DNA of 64,000 nt from Bemisia tabaci (GCF_918797505.1 NC_092795.1:27701131-27765130); one strand, 5' to 3'. Counted from the first letter of the stretch, positions 11,090 to 22,460 are shown. Program-made: numbers and translations. The notes: generated by a model from the sequence alone, not told the origin.

Positions 11090-11420
11090 ATTCGCTCCGA
11101 AGCGCCATTCGGGGATCTCAATTTCCCGCACGTTGAAACGTGTGTCGATGTCAGCGCTTTCGTTAGCGAGTCTATCCTCCCGGGAGGAGGCTCGGAATCC
11201 ATTTTAATTTGGGTAAAACGAACGCGGAACATTATTCCTCCGCTTTTACAGCCTTCGAATATTGCCTGTAAATCTAATTTATGGTCCCATAAATATTTAA
11301 TGCTCAGGTGTCCGGTCTGAGGAAACACGGCTGAAATTAAGCTTGACCTTATTCAGAGGCCCTCATCTCCCGAACTCCCGACCCCTTTCCGGAGAATTGA
11401 AGGGGATCGCGAGCCGGCTA
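11090..11420. promoter_or_regulatory. GC-rich island with paired TTTATGG sites
   Basis: A CpG-rich block containing TTTATGGTCCCATAAA at 11278-11293, two TTTATGG sites facing each other across two bases, followed by TATTTAATG. TTTATGG is the recognised site of Abd-B and Caudal class homeodomains. A close inverted pair would suit cooperative binding. Overlapping minus-strand frames of 73 and 88 codons end at unrelated places. The regulatory role is inferred. Confidence 0.35.
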
Positions 11421-11510
11421 CTAAGTTACTGATTTTTCACGAAATTGCCACCGCCCTCCGTATAAGAAGATACTCGTCGACCGTAATACTGGGATGTCCG
11501 AAAGTAAATA

Positions 11511-11900
11511 TCATACAGGGTGTCTAGCAACCAGGAAAACTTGAAATTATCAGGGAATTTTTCCGGCAACTGGGAACACATGGAAGAAGCCTTCACTGGA
11601 AAAAAATACATTGGATCTAGAGTCCAGACTCTTGAAAACATTGACAAGAAAAAATACTCTTGATTCAGTCGGATTTTTGCTTGAATCAAAAGGAAATCCG
11701 CTCAAATTAAGAGGCTTGGTTCTTGATTTAAGCAAAAATCCGATTGAATCAAGAGTACTTCCTTGTCGATGTTTTTAAGAGTCTAGACTCCAGATTCAAT
11801 GCGTTTTTTTCCACTGCAGGGAAAACCTGGAAAAAGCCTTGGAACTCACGGTAAATATATTGATAATGGCATTTATTGTGGAATTATCAACTTCTCACCC
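11511..11900. repeat. ACAGGGTGTC-type repeat split by a MITE
   Basis: ACAGGGTGTCTAGCAACCAG then GAAAACTTGAAATTATCAGG starts a repeat that stops at the family G element and resumes after it with GGAAAACCTGGAAAAAGCC. The phrase ACAGGGTGTC opens many arthropod interspersed repeats, in my recollection. This copy is older than the MITE inside it. Confidence 0.4.
11594..11816. mobile_element. MITE, family G copy, nested
   Basis: CACTGGAAAAAAATAC, ATTGGATCTAGAGTCCAG on the left and its complement ending TTTCCACTG on the right (one mismatch in the terminal CCAGTG). It lies inside the ACAGGGTGTC repeat. No coding capacity. Confidence 0.75.
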
Positions 11901-12970
11901 TAGCGTCTGGAAAAATTTGAAATATCGCGTAAAATCTGGGAAAAATTGCAATGGAACCTTTTGTGAAAAATTCCGTCAGTTAGAGGTTTCAGCATTTTGA
12001 TATTTAAAATCAAAGAATTACTAAGCAATTTTCATTTAAAAAGTGCTAGAAACCCTGCATCAGTACTCTATAACTTCGTTTTTAAAGAAGTTAACAATTT
12101 TTGGAATGGTCCGTCCTTGGATTTTTAAAGCAGGCTGTTTTTTCCCCACTATTTTATGTTCTTTACCCCTTTTTTATTTGAAGAATTGCAATCTCCTTTT
12201 AATACTTTGTAATTTCGAGGAGGCAGGGACTCACCAAATATTTATCATCTGGATAAATTTCACAATAATCCAAGTTGAAACAATTTCCATAACTCACATT
12301 CATTAAGGGGTAATAATTGTTGTGAATCAGCGAATGTTACAAACAAACATGTCGATTATCTAATCAGCCGACAATGAAAGCGTTCTAACGAAGCTTAGGG
12401 ATTATTATAAAATGGACTTGTCAGGTTTTATTAGCCTCGACTGTTACTTTTGCAGAAGCCGGGAACAAGGCTGCGAGCGTTGCCAATCTAAGTTTACGCG
12501 TTAGCTTTTACAACTGTGGTTCCTGGGGAATTGAAAGCGATGGAGGGAACAGCGAAGAGATGTTCTGAATTAAAAGTGGAAACTTATCTAATGTTGCCAG
12601 ATACCTGTCGATAATGAGTTTTTCTCATTCCTCTTAAGTATTTTAGGGCTTCTCGACTGTATCCAGTTTTCGCCCCTTTAACCTTGTATTTGATCATCCT
12701 TTCAATGTCGAATAAAGAATATGGATGGTTTAAGTCGAAATAATGCTCATTTTGGTGTATCTCCGTCGTATATCTGAAAGAATGTCCGAGTATGTCTTAT
12801 TTTATTTATGGTTTTCTTCAACGAACTGAGAGATTTTTCAATATTAAAAATTTGCGTGAATATTTTTGGATGAGTGAGGAAAATTCACAAAAATTTAGGG
12901 AAAAATAGTCGGTCAGTTTCCTCTGAAAACGACAAGACACGAGCCGAATATTTCAACTTGGTAATCAAAG
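11901..12970. other. AT-rich stretch, no gene seen
   Basis: An 87-codon frame at 12043-12306 is hydrophobic and Phe/Ile-rich, as AT-rich DNA often encodes by chance. No splice-bounded exon or repeat was seen. Confidence 0.35.
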
Positions 12971-13136
12971 CAATGGCGTGGCGTGCTTTGAGGTAAATCG
13001 ATTGATCTGCCATTTGAACCAATGGAAAAGGATCGATAAACAGGATTTTCGCAACGAACTTCCGAATAATCGATTCTTTACCAAAGCTTCAAATGGGGGA
13101 AATATCGATAGTCAATTATCCACTTCTCGCTACTGA
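12971..13136 (+). mobile_element. MITE, family Q copy
   Basis: Starts AATGGCGTGGCGTGCTTTG and runs through ATCGATTGATCTGCCATTT, AGGATCGATAAACAGG and AATCGATTCTTTACC to CACTTCTCGCTACTGA. It is in the opposite orientation to the copies at 13410 and 40331. The terminal CCAGTGG is worn at both ends. Confidence 0.65.
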
Positions 13137-13409
13137 ATCGAAGATACGCATTTTCCTAATTTCAAGCGTCAATATGTGCCTTCGCGTAAGTGAGTCGATA
13201 ACAATTATTTATTTGACGCAAAATATGAATTAATACAAGTTTGAACGTCTTGTTCATTAATTATTTTTGATTATTAAATTTGTATGAACATTTGCTCGAT
13301 TTTTTTGCAATTCTTGGTCTACACTTAAACATCTGAATAGCTTAACTACGGAGATGCCTTCCTAGCATGTAGGATATTTTTTCTTGTATGGAAGAAATAT
13401 ACGTTTCTT
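13137..13409. other. AT-rich spacer between two family Q copies
   Basis: No feature was seen between the two oppositely oriented family Q elements. Confidence 0.4.
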
Positions 13410-13575
13410 CCAGTGGCGAGACGTGACTGATCGATTACCGTTATTTCCCCCACTGGAAGCAATGGTAAAGAATCGATTTATGAGGTGTTCGCTGCGAAAA
13501 ACCCGTTTATCCATTCTTTCCATAGGTTTACATGGCAGATCAATTTATACCCCGCAAAGCACGCCATGCCACTGG
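13410..13575 (-). mobile_element. MITE, family Q, best-preserved copy (166 bp)
   Basis: Terminal inverted repeats CCAGTGGCG and GCCATGCCACTGG bound 166 bp. CTT follows the right end and also precedes the left end, which may be a short target duplication. The inner sequence has four ATCGATT-like blocks. A 67-codon and a 63-codon frame run across it on opposite strands and are judged accidental. Confidence 0.7.
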
Positions 13576-14664
13576 CTTCCTCCTTAAAGCAGAGATAAAT
13601 TCGTACATGCGCACTTGGAACCCAAGATCTGAAGTAGTGAGATTTGCCTTCAAAATATTGGGATACCACACGCGTACATTGGAGTTAATATAGTTGTATT
13701 GACTTGATTTATTTTGATTGTCAGTTCACTCGACTTCAGAAGGTGTGATAAACTATAAATTAGTTTCCCCCAGGCTCGATCTTAACACCTTCGTCTTCGT
13801 ATATAACGCGTTAACTTCTGATTAAAACTTAACAGTCAATGTGAGCATCTGCAAACTTTTAACCGGTGGCTGACTTTATCAGTTCCAAAATGCCCCACCA
13901 GAGTCGGAATATTCCTCAGCTTTGATTTACTGCGTATAAGTTCCAAAGTTTCCTAAGAGATTATCTAAAGTTTCGCTTTGATGAGGTGTTAGAGCGGAGC
14001 CTCAAGTATTTTATTGCCCATGTACTACTTTCACGTATAAAAAACTGTTGAAAGTCAATGAACTGCTTGTTTAACAACGCCATCTTTTAAACAGAGATGA
14101 GTTTTGAATTTAACCGAGGTGTTGTGATATGCAGCCGTTTTATTCCGACTTGTTTTGATACGAATCCTAGGGCATTGAATGTAAAATATGAAAAACAAAG
14201 TGTAACTCACGAGTTATGTCAAATAACTTAAAAGTTTTCTGTCGTCAAAGTTCAATGGAAATCCCGTAATTGATGATGGGTTCGAGTATGAGGTTTGTTT
14301 TTAGCTTTAATTTTTATATTCTCCTCGAAGATGGCACATTGTCAAAATATACGTTGGAATAACGGTTTCACTTCATAATACCTTCGTTAGGTTTAAAATC
14401 CATTTTCAAACCTCTATTGTTTTATTCGATGGGAAAAAAATTTAAACTTGAATTTAGGAAACACCTCTCGAAACGCTGATATTTTTGCAGTGATGCCCTA
14501 CAAATTGAAGCCACATTTTGCAATTATTTTTTCCGGAACGAGATAAAATACTGAGATTTATGGTGAAAGGCGTCAGTACAGTCATAGCGAGCCAGTTTTT
14601 ATTCCCTCCTCGATATCGAAATCCCTGCTCCGGTGATGAGCCGCAACGAGGGATGCGTCCGCAA
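13576..14664. other. AT-rich stretch, no gene seen
   Basis: A short GC-richer patch at about 14575-14660 stands out. Otherwise no exon, RNA gene or repeat partner was found. Confidence 0.35.
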
Positions 14665-14931
14665 TACCACGGAGCAAAGGAAAAACACCGTAAACGCCAT
14701 CAAATGTTGCCGAATTGCCTTTAATGAAATAAAAATTGTAAAATATCCCGCGGGAAACCTGTGAATATTTTTCACCAATTTTTCAGATAATTTGACAAAT
14801 TGATCGACAGCATCTCAAGTTTCCGAACTTTGTTTTACAAAAAAAAAAAAAAAATAAATAAATAAAAAACCTATTGGAGGATATTTGGCGAAATTCGAAG
14901 GCACATACGATGTTCTTCAATAACACGGTAT
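14665..14931. mobile_element. Worn family N MITE
   Basis: The left end TACCACGGAGCAAAGGAAAA then ACACCGTAAACG and ATGTTGCCGAATT matches family N. The right end has TGGCGAAATTCGAAGG, CATACGATGTTCTTC and TAACACGGTA. An A run and ATAA units (14837-14868) sit inside. Confidence 0.5.
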
Positions 14932-15987
14932 AGTAGAAGTCCCTAAGGAACGTAGAGGTGGTTCAAAGTGGTACGATCGGCGCTGTTACGGATGGAGGGA
15001 CCTGCAACAGAGTCGAGCTCCAAGGCTGCCGCGTTTCGGAAGGGAGGAGTAACTTCATTTTGGAGTGAGCTTCAATACGCATAAGAGCGCGTGTTAACCG
15101 CGGCTCAAGGCCGATTGGAGTTACTGCTCTCTTCCGTAAGACGGTAGAATAAGGCTGATTCCTCGCATTAAAAATGAAAAGGCGCCGGCGAATCATGAAA
15201 GAAGCTTTTGAATCAAGACCAAACGAGAGTGTAAGGAAGTAAAGATGCCCGTGAAGTGTAGGGAGGCAGCTTTGATGCCGTGCTTCTTGAGCAGACACCA
15301 ATTTTAGACTTTGCAGATACTATTATAGTGTTAAGAAACAACGGCCATTGAGTATCATACACGTATCCATTACTTTCATGGTTTTTAGGCCGTGGAAAAA
15401 TCGAAAAGGTCGGGGATAATCAGAATTCGAAAAATATCCGAAATAAAGCAGAAAATCGGTCCCAATAACTGGAAATTACTTCTTTTCCTGTCCCAAAATT
15501 AAACAAGTTTTAAAAGTGCTAGAGTCCGTTATGATTGGGTTTTCAAAAAGGAGACAAATCGTCGTATTCCTCACGGAAGAACAGACGTATTTTGTTTGAG
15601 GTAAGAATTTGGAACTTCTTTCCGAAAAATTGTTATTTGTGTTACTTTTTCTTGATCAACGAGCAGCCAATGAGAGGATAGTCGAGAAAATTGTGGTTAG
15701 AAACTTCATGACAATTTTTGGAATCTGCTCAGTAGACGTTCCGATTTTTGCGCATCAAAATGTTACGACAGTGTTGCCACATGGTACACAAACATTTTTC
15801 AGTTAAATAAGCCCGCCCGCTAACTTTCGGCAACACTCTAACAAAATAGAAATGTTCCACAATTTCGCGAAACAGTCACGATTATTATGCCAAACAAAAT
15901 ACGACTAACATAATTAAATTCCATGTCGCCAAAATTTCCCCCTGCAAATTGCATTTTTACCAGGAGAATCTTGTGCATTTTAACGGA
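14932..15987. other. Mixed-composition stretch, no gene seen
   Basis: A 112-codon minus-strand frame at 14963-15301 has no domain or splice context and lies in a GC-richer patch. The rest is AT-rich and unremarkable. Confidence 0.35.
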
Positions 15988-17312
15988 AAAGAGCGACGCC
16001 AAAAACGACCGTTTTTTGGCACAATTTGGGCCAGAAGGGATTTTTCTGAAACCGGGCCCAAACGATACCTTATGATACCCTAAAACTCTGGTAAAAATTT
16101 TAGCTTGAGTATACGCCCGGTTTTTGAGAAATGAGGGGGCAAAGTTGCCAAATCGCCATCATTCTGGACAGCATTTCTACAGCAAAAAGACGGGGAAAAT
16201 GGACGAAAAAGTCGAATCTTGGATGGGCTTGGGCTGTAAATGTTCTCATTGGGCCCCCAAGCATTTAACTGTGTTCAGTTTCAAAAATTTTGGTCGCACA
16301 GTGGTCCAAAATGGGGAGAAATCATCGACAAATCAGGATTCTTTGTCAAATTTTTAGAAATGGACGTAAAACTGTCAGTCTGCTGCAGTTTTCATGGCTA
16401 ACAATGTTCTTATTGGTCCTCAATGCATGAAAATGTGTTCAGCTTCACAAATGTACATCGCACAGTGGTCAAAAATGGGGGAATTAGTGGACAAATTAAG
16501 ATCCTCTGTCAAACTATTGGTCCCCAGTAGAGTTTAAATCCCGGAAAAATTCATGTTTTTATTTTTTTTAATTATTTATATATGTCAGACCGTATTGTTT
16601 ATAGAACGTTGTTATAGAAAAGACTTTGTAGCATTATTTCAATAAAATATGCAAACTTTCAGAAATTTAATAAAAAGAAAGAAAAATGGAGAAAAAAAAT
16701 TTAAAAAAGATTTAAATAGTCAAAAAAAGAATTTAAAGAATTTTTCTGGGATCTAAAGTCTACTGGGAACCAATAGTCGTACATCATTTTTAGAAAGTTA
16801 GGCAGAAGATCTTTATTTGTCCACTAATTTCCCATTTTGGACCATTGTGCGATGAAAATTTGATAAACTGAACCCAATTGAATGCATTGAAGACCAATAA
16901 GAACATTGTTCCCCATGATCTCTGCAGGAGACCAACAATTTTACTTCCATTTTTAAAAAGTTTGACAAAGAATCCTTATCTGTCCACGATTTCTCCCCAT
17001 TTTAGACCACTGTACGTCCAAAATTTTTGAAACTGAAGACAATCACATGCACGGGGGCTCAATAAGAACATTTACAGCCCAAACCCATCAATGGTGTAAC
17101 TTTTTCGTCCATTTTCCCGACTTTTTGTTGTAAAAATGCTGTCCAGAATGATGGCGATTTTGCAACTTTGCCCCCCCATTTTTCAAAAACGGTGCGTATA
17201 CTCAAGCTAAAATTTTTACCAGAGTTTTAAGGTATCATAAGGTATCGTTTGGGCCCGGTTTCAGAAAAATCCCTTCTGGCCCAAATTGTGCCATTCTTGG
17301 CGTCGCTCTTTC
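15988..17312. mobile_element. Foldback element 1, 1.3 kb inverted repeat
   Basis: Two arms of about 565 bp (15988-16555 and 16743-17312) face each other across an AT-rich spacer of about 190 bp. The outer left arm GAGCGACGCCAAAAACG matches the outer right CTTGGCGTCGCTC. Further matching pairs are GGGCCCAAACGATACCTTAT with its complement, AGTATACGC, and near the spacer CTATTGGTCCCCAGTAG with CTACTGGGAACCAATAG. The arms differ by scattered substitutions and small gaps, so this palindrome is old. No transposase frame is inside. Size and structure fit a foldback-type element. Confidence 0.7.
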
Positions 17313-18528
17313 ACTGATTTTTTGTGAGCTCATGCAAAAATCGAAGCTATAACACAACTATTTTCAGCTCTTTCTATGAGAATGAAAATTCTTATCGAAT
17401 GTTTCATACCTACTGTGATTGGAGACAAAGAGCGCGTATTATTTAGCTCTTGTGCTCCTTCGTATGAATTTAAATATTTACCAGAATGTACGATTTGAAG
17501 CTCAATCTGGTGGAAATTTTTGGCGCAAGAGGTCAAATTTTCGGCTCTCACAATGTGTCCATCGCGATCTTCTAACATGTTAAATGAGGAGTCAAAGTTT
17601 AGCTCTTGGAAAATGTTTTACCAGTCCCATTCTCATGTTGTGTTCTCAAAAATGACTACAGCCTCGTTCTCGTTGACGAATCATAGTTTTTCTCATAGTG
17701 ATTAGATTGCATCGCGTTGTACCAGAGAGAAATCCTTTCAGTGAAAATCGAGAATCAAGAAATTTGACAGCATTATAAATAAGAAGTATATCGTTACGTT
17801 TTGAAGTGGATAACCCAGAACTCAGCCCTCTCAGCGTTGCTTTTTCGTCTTTTGGAGACGTCAACTTGTTTTCTTTTCACTGATAAGTCCGTAAACGTCT
17901 TGTTGAATAATTAATTCTGTTCCCTTTTTTCAAGAGCAAGTTGGAGAGATTTTCTCCTCCCTTGTGTCTGAAAGAAGATGCTGCTGTGACTGAAGATTCG
18001 CATTTTCGTTGAGAGGACTCATTCCGTCCGCAAGTGTTTCCTGTCAAAATTTGAATTCTGAATTTTCGACGGAACTTGAAAAATATTGCAATCCTGAACA
18101 ATACTGACGGCAGATTTAAGATGTAAAAAACAAAAAACTTATCGTAATTGCACCACAATTTTCCTTTGCTTTAACATTGCCTATTCAGAGTTTTTAACTT
18201 TACTTACTGTTTGCACTCGTTCCAAGCAGAGCCGTTTTGAAGTTATTTTATGTGTGTCTACTATGATGACGTCACATTATCTTCCTCTACTGTGTGACTA
18301 AAATGGCCGTCGGTGTCATAATCACCGTACTCATTTGAACAAGAATTTGCAATTTCAAACTTTTCGTTGGATTATGTGTTGCAAGATTTACTTGCTTACC
18401 GTTACGAATTGACCGATTTTTATAATATTTGACGTCTTCCAAAGTTGATGAGTTTTTTCAACGCTATGTGCTATTTCAACCTCTTATAAGTTCATATTAG
18501 GCAAGGCATAGGGGACCTAATTCCAAAA
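17313..18528. other. AT-rich stretch, no gene seen
   Basis: Several 60-93 codon frames on both strands overlap one another; none shows a domain, signal peptide or splice sites. No repeat partner was found elsewhere in the window. Confidence 0.35.
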
Positions 18529-18815
18529 CTGCGATCTTTAATGACTGCTATTAGAAGAAATTTGGCAACATCGAATTATCCATTAAGCTGTTTTTTCCGC
18601 TGCATATTTACATGCAGTGTACTGAAAGAAACGAGAAGCCTAGGAAGTTCTATCGATCGAAGTTATGGAAATAGTGTTTATGAATTCGGAATTGGAGCGC
18701 CTTCAATTCGAGTGATACTTCCAGCTCGGTCGGAGAGTTAGTTTAGTTGCGTGACCTAACTTAACCCAACTTGACTCTGGTGCTATCGATTCCTCAGCAT
18801 AGTGACAGATCAGAA
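18529..18815 (+). repeat. Dispersed 285 bp repeat (family R), copy 1
   Basis: It aligns end to end with 32529-32812 in the same orientation. Shared phrases are ATTTGGCAACATC, TCTATCGATCGAA, GGAGCGCCTTCAATTCGAGT, GATACTTCCAGC and TTAGTTGCGTGACCTAAC. No inverted ends are seen. A 66-codon frame inside is broken in the other copy. Confidence 0.7.
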
Positions 18816-19081
18816 TGACTACTCTGGCATATTAAATTCAATTACTGCGAAGACGAATTTTCTCCCAACGCTCCGGGGTTGCTTCTTATTTGTTAAAAAT
18901 TTTTCGAGGGAACTCATCAAATTGTTTTTTCGAAGTCCTTCGTGAATTTTGGTCACATCGTAGGCTGTATCGGCTCCTGTTTGATATTTTTGTGAAATAA
19001 TTTATCAAAGGGCACTTTTTAATATTTTTAAACACTTTTTTTTGCAGACACGCCAAATTTTCATTTTCTTCGTTTTATCCT

Positions 19082-19113
<32 letters not shown>

Positions 19114-19309
19114 GAGTTGCGCATTTTTTGACACACTCCATGCAAATCAAGATGACTGCTTTTTGAGGGCTTACCTTATTCGATTTGCTTCCGTGCTCCA
19201 AAGGTCCCCTTTTCCATGTCCAGTTTCATACTTTCTTGAAGTAGAGAGGGCCATGCTGAGGCTAGGAGTGAGTGATGCCACTGCTCAATTGCGGATTGTC
19301 GGTTTGGCT
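18816..19309. other. AT-rich stretch with 29-base poly-T
   Basis: Positions 19085-19113 are an unbroken T run, with an octamer ATGCAAAT at 19141-19148. The run could be the A-tail of a minus-strand retrocopy, but no retrocopy body is recognisable. Confidence 0.5.
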
Positions 19310-19530
19310 TAAACTCGGACGCCCGGGAAGCGGCTCGAGCAACATCGAAGATTCGCGAGCGGGAAAAGGATCGGGGACGAAAAACCGACCGAGGGGACGC
19401 AGGATACGGGCGCTGCAAATTGGACGTGAGACGTGACGTGTCACCGCACGTGAACCTGGCGCATCTGAGGATTCTCAGCTGCGCGCCATCCCGTCCCGGA
19501 TGGAGCCATCACTGCTCTTAAACGCTCCAC
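19310..19530. other. GC-rich island, candidate regulatory element
   Basis: A short CpG-rich block with palindromic TGACGTG/CACGTGA motifs (ACGTGAGACGTGACGTGTCA). Two overlapping minus-strand frames are unconvincing as genes. Confidence 0.3.
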
Positions 19531-19840
19531 AGTCCGATTTTAATAGACAGTGTAAGGTGGTGGTTTCTTCCATTTCTTTTTTATTGTCCCATAAATCTAT
19601 AGAAATCTATATAGAAATCGGTAGAAAATCTGTACCCACAACCTAACGCTAGTTTTAGTCCGTATTAATCGGCGCTGAAAATAATTGAATTTAAGATGAA
19701 ACCCTCTTTTGGACCCAAAATGAATTTGACTGTTCGTGAAATTTTCTTGAGATACTTTAAGCGTTCAGCCGATAGGGAATGGATTAATGTGTGATACCTT
19801 CATTTAAAGCTTTTGATGCTGAAGCACGGATGACGGTATT

Positions 19841-20284
19841 CTATAGTTGATTTGTTTGGCGATAATACTGTTTTATCTAAATTGATAGTTGGAATTTTTG
19901 TGAGGGATTTCTTTCATCTCAACGGTGCGCATCCTCTTCGGGGAACTTATCTTCGACAACACGAATGTATTAGAACTTTCCCACGTGTTTTCCCTCGAAT
20001 ACTCAAAATAAATCCGATTTTTTTTACCTAAGTAGACAGAAATAGCCTTACCTACTTATCTTTTATTATTCCATAGTTGATTTGTTTAGCGATAATACTG
20101 TTTTATCTACATTGATAGTTGAAATTTGTGTGAGCGATTTCTTTCATCTCAACGGTGCTCATCCTCTTCGGGGAACTTATCTCTGACAACACGAATGTAT
20201 TGGAACTTTCCCACCTGTTTTCCCTCGAAAACTCAAAATAAATCCGATTCTTCGACCTAAGTAGACAGAAATAGCCTTATCTAC
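19841..20284 (+). repeat. Two-copy tandem duplication, 230 bp unit
   Basis: Unit 1 starts CTATAGTTGATTTGTTTGGC at 19841 and unit 2 starts CCATAGTTGATTTGTTTAGC at 20071. Both run through TCTTTCATCTCAACGGTGC, CCTCTTCGGGGAACTTATC and AAGTAGACAGAAATAGCC. Identity is around 90 percent by eye. Confidence 0.8.
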
Positions 20285-21514
20285 GATTTTTCCTTGGCGA
20301 ACTGCGGGAGTTTTTTTCGTGACAGTCGCGTACATTCAAAATTGTCTGCGTTGATTGTGCTCAGGTCTTCTTGCTTCCAAGATTGCACCACATGCAAAGG
20401 AGCTGTCATCGTCATAAGCTTCTCTCATTTCTACTTTGTGTATTGATCGACCAATCAAACACACTCTACTCTGTTACAAACTTGCGTGAGGACTGATAGA
20501 TGGCCCACGCGAGAACAAAAGTGACACTTTGTGGAAAGCAACAATGAATAGGAAGCAAAAAGTCAACCGGGAGGCCTAGGACTGTGTCAATTCATCCGCA
20601 GTTGCCGAGATCGAAGCTGAACATGAGTTTTTAGTGAGAACGTCTGCGATATGAGCTTGGTCTTGACTTTCAGTGAAATAATCTATTCGTATGTTGGCTT
20701 TTGACTGCACGAGGCAAGGCGGGACTATCTACAGTAGGATTTTAAAAGAAAGGTGTGTTAAGATAAAGTTCGGGACCCGTGACTTTTGAGCCTATTTTAA
20801 ACCTTTACGTTTTGTATCAATGAAGAACTAAGCGTATCAGTTTCTACGTCGCGTTCTACTGACTCGCTCCACTGTGCGGCCTTTTTCCTTAGGACGGCAT
20901 TACTGCAGCGTTCCGATCCGTCATTTGATTAAAAATAGGGGTGGAAATGGAGGAGCTTGAGTGCAGAGCAGATGCAGGAGTTCTAAAGTCTTAATTCCCA
21001 ACTCAGTTCATTTAGAGAAATCTTCGGCACTTAGTATCACTAGACGATAGAAGCGCTTGCCGTGTGATTAAATTTTGACGCAGATTTTCACGGCTCCATC
21101 CCCGTTTTGGATTACTTCGCTTTTTGCGAAGCTCCTGCACGGCTTCCTCGTAGGGTTGAAAGGGGGGGAGGGGAGTCACCTCCCCGCCGTTCGATAGTGA
21201 AGGCTGGTACAGTACAATCCATAAATTTTGCCGCACGAGGGAAGAACGACGTATGAACATCTAAAACAATGCCATATTTATGCCCACAAAAATCGATTTA
21301 CTTGAAATTGTATGCATATTCTTTAAAAATGATTCCGGAATTTCTTCCGCATTTTAATTTACTGCTCCTTGGTTGAAAAAACAGTGTATAGAAAATTATT
21401 TGAAACTTCGTGATAAAAAATACGCTAATACCTCGCGTTAAGGATTCATTTTAGAAATCTATACTATAAGCTCCAAGACCTCCTAATTTTGCGAAACTGG
21501 TAACGCTTAGTTCC
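20285..21514. other. Mixed stretch with isolated family N ends
   Basis: TTTTTCCTTAGGACGGCA at 20882 resembles a family N right end, and TTGCCGCACGAGGGAAGAAC then GACGTATGAAC at 21228 resembles a left end. They face away from each other and so do not form one element. No gene is seen. Confidence 0.35.
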
Positions 21515-21835
21515 AGCGTTCTACCGGGCCGATTTTCATGATTTTTGCGGCTATCGAAGGGCAATTGCCTCTAGATAAGCCAACTTTTTTCAGATTTTCA
21601 AAATATGGCCCAGGTTTTTTTATATTACGTGGTAAAGTTGCGAATTCTCCCATTTAAACAATGTAAATTTATACTTTTTGTCATAGTTCGTTTGAGCGTT
21701 CTACCGGGCCGATTTCCATGATTTTTGCGTAAATCGACAGGTAATAGGCCCTAGATGAGCCCGCTGCAATCAGATTTTGGAAAAAGGACCCAGGTTTTTT
21801 TAAAATCACGTTATAAAAGTGAGTGAGTTTACAGA
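21515..21835 (+). repeat. Two direct repeats, 180 bp apart
   Basis: GCGTTCTACCGGGCCGATTT and CATGATTTTTGCG open each unit at 21515 and 21695. Each unit continues with a CTAGAT-AGCC block and CCCAGGTTTTTTT. The pair lies immediately upstream of the tRNA-like sequence and may belong to the same composite repeat. Confidence 0.65.
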
Positions 21836-21851
21836 ATGCTCCAGTACTGCT

Positions 21852-21922
21852 ACCGCTATGCGCGGGAGGATGCGCAATGGTCGAGGAGGTTGCGCAGTAG
21901 CTGGGTAGCCTGCGCATCAGCT
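21852..21922 (+). repeat. TGCGCA-containing short tandem repeat
   Basis: Four spaced TGCGC blocks (ATGCGCGGGAGG, ATGCGCAATGG, TTGCGCAGTAG, CTGCGCATCAG) recur every 16-18 bases with GAGG or GTAG between them. Confidence 0.5.
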
Positions 21923-21962
21923 CTACACTTATCTCCACAAGATTCGCATATACGACTTCATG

Positions 21963-22043
21963 ACGAGCGGTGGCCGAGTCGTCTAAGACGTAGAATTGCG
22001 TTCGCTTTGATCACAGTGTGGGTTCGATCCCCGACTCATGAAA
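21963..22043 (+). ncRNA. tRNA-like sequence, probable SINE head or tRNA pseudogene
   Basis: A pol III A box (TGGCCGAGTCG, consensus TRGYNNARNNG) and a B box (GGTTCGATCCC, consensus GGTTCGANNCC) lie about 50 bp apart, framed by GACGAGCGG and CCGACTCATG. The A box and the long variable region recall class II tRNAs such as Ser. The acceptor stem does not pair cleanly, so it is unlikely to be a working tRNA. A TTTT stop follows at about 22076. Best reading: tRNA-derived SINE 5' part or pseudogene. Confidence 0.55.
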
Positions 22044-22226
22044 TCTTCATTATTACCTGACTTTCACTGTTCATTGTTTTATTGCAATATTTCATCAAGC
22101 AGTCATTCCAAAACGCGTCCTTTTAATTTTAAAGTATTTTAAAGTAAAGTTTAAAATTAAAGTATACCTCATATCGTATTTTTTTAGGGGAAAAATAAAA
22201 CTAACACTGATAGGAGGGTAAAAATA

Positions 22227-22306
22227 GGGCCGCGAAGCGGCCCATTGATGGCGCGGAGCGCCTTCAGGGGGTTGGGCCGCGTAGCGGCCAGGGGGCGTAA
22301 CCCCCT
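22227..22306. repeat. Array of four adjacent GC hairpins
   Basis: Four tight palindromes follow one another: GGGCCGCGAAGCGGCCC (22227-22243), GGCGCGGAGCGCC (22250-22262), GGCCGCGTAGCGGCC (22275-22289) and AGGGGGCGTAACCCCCT (22290-22306). Each has a 3-base loop (GAA, GGA-like, GTA, GTAA-like). An AGGGGG before the third could also pair with the fourth. The surroundings are AT-rich. Four independent stems with different sequence but the same design suggest selection on structure. Confidence 0.75.
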
Positions 22307-22460
22307 AGTTCCTGATATACTTGACGCGATATTCGTGGAGTTTTCTGACAAAACGTTTATATTGATGGCTGCACCTCTCGTGTAAAACAGACCCACTTGG
22401 CAACCATTGAATGTCCATAGAATGTTTTTTCTCCTCACGGCAGGATCTGTATAACTATAC

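Noticed and set aside
20881..21262. Pair of family N ends
   Set aside because: They face outward, so they do not bound a single element. At most they are two separate fragments.
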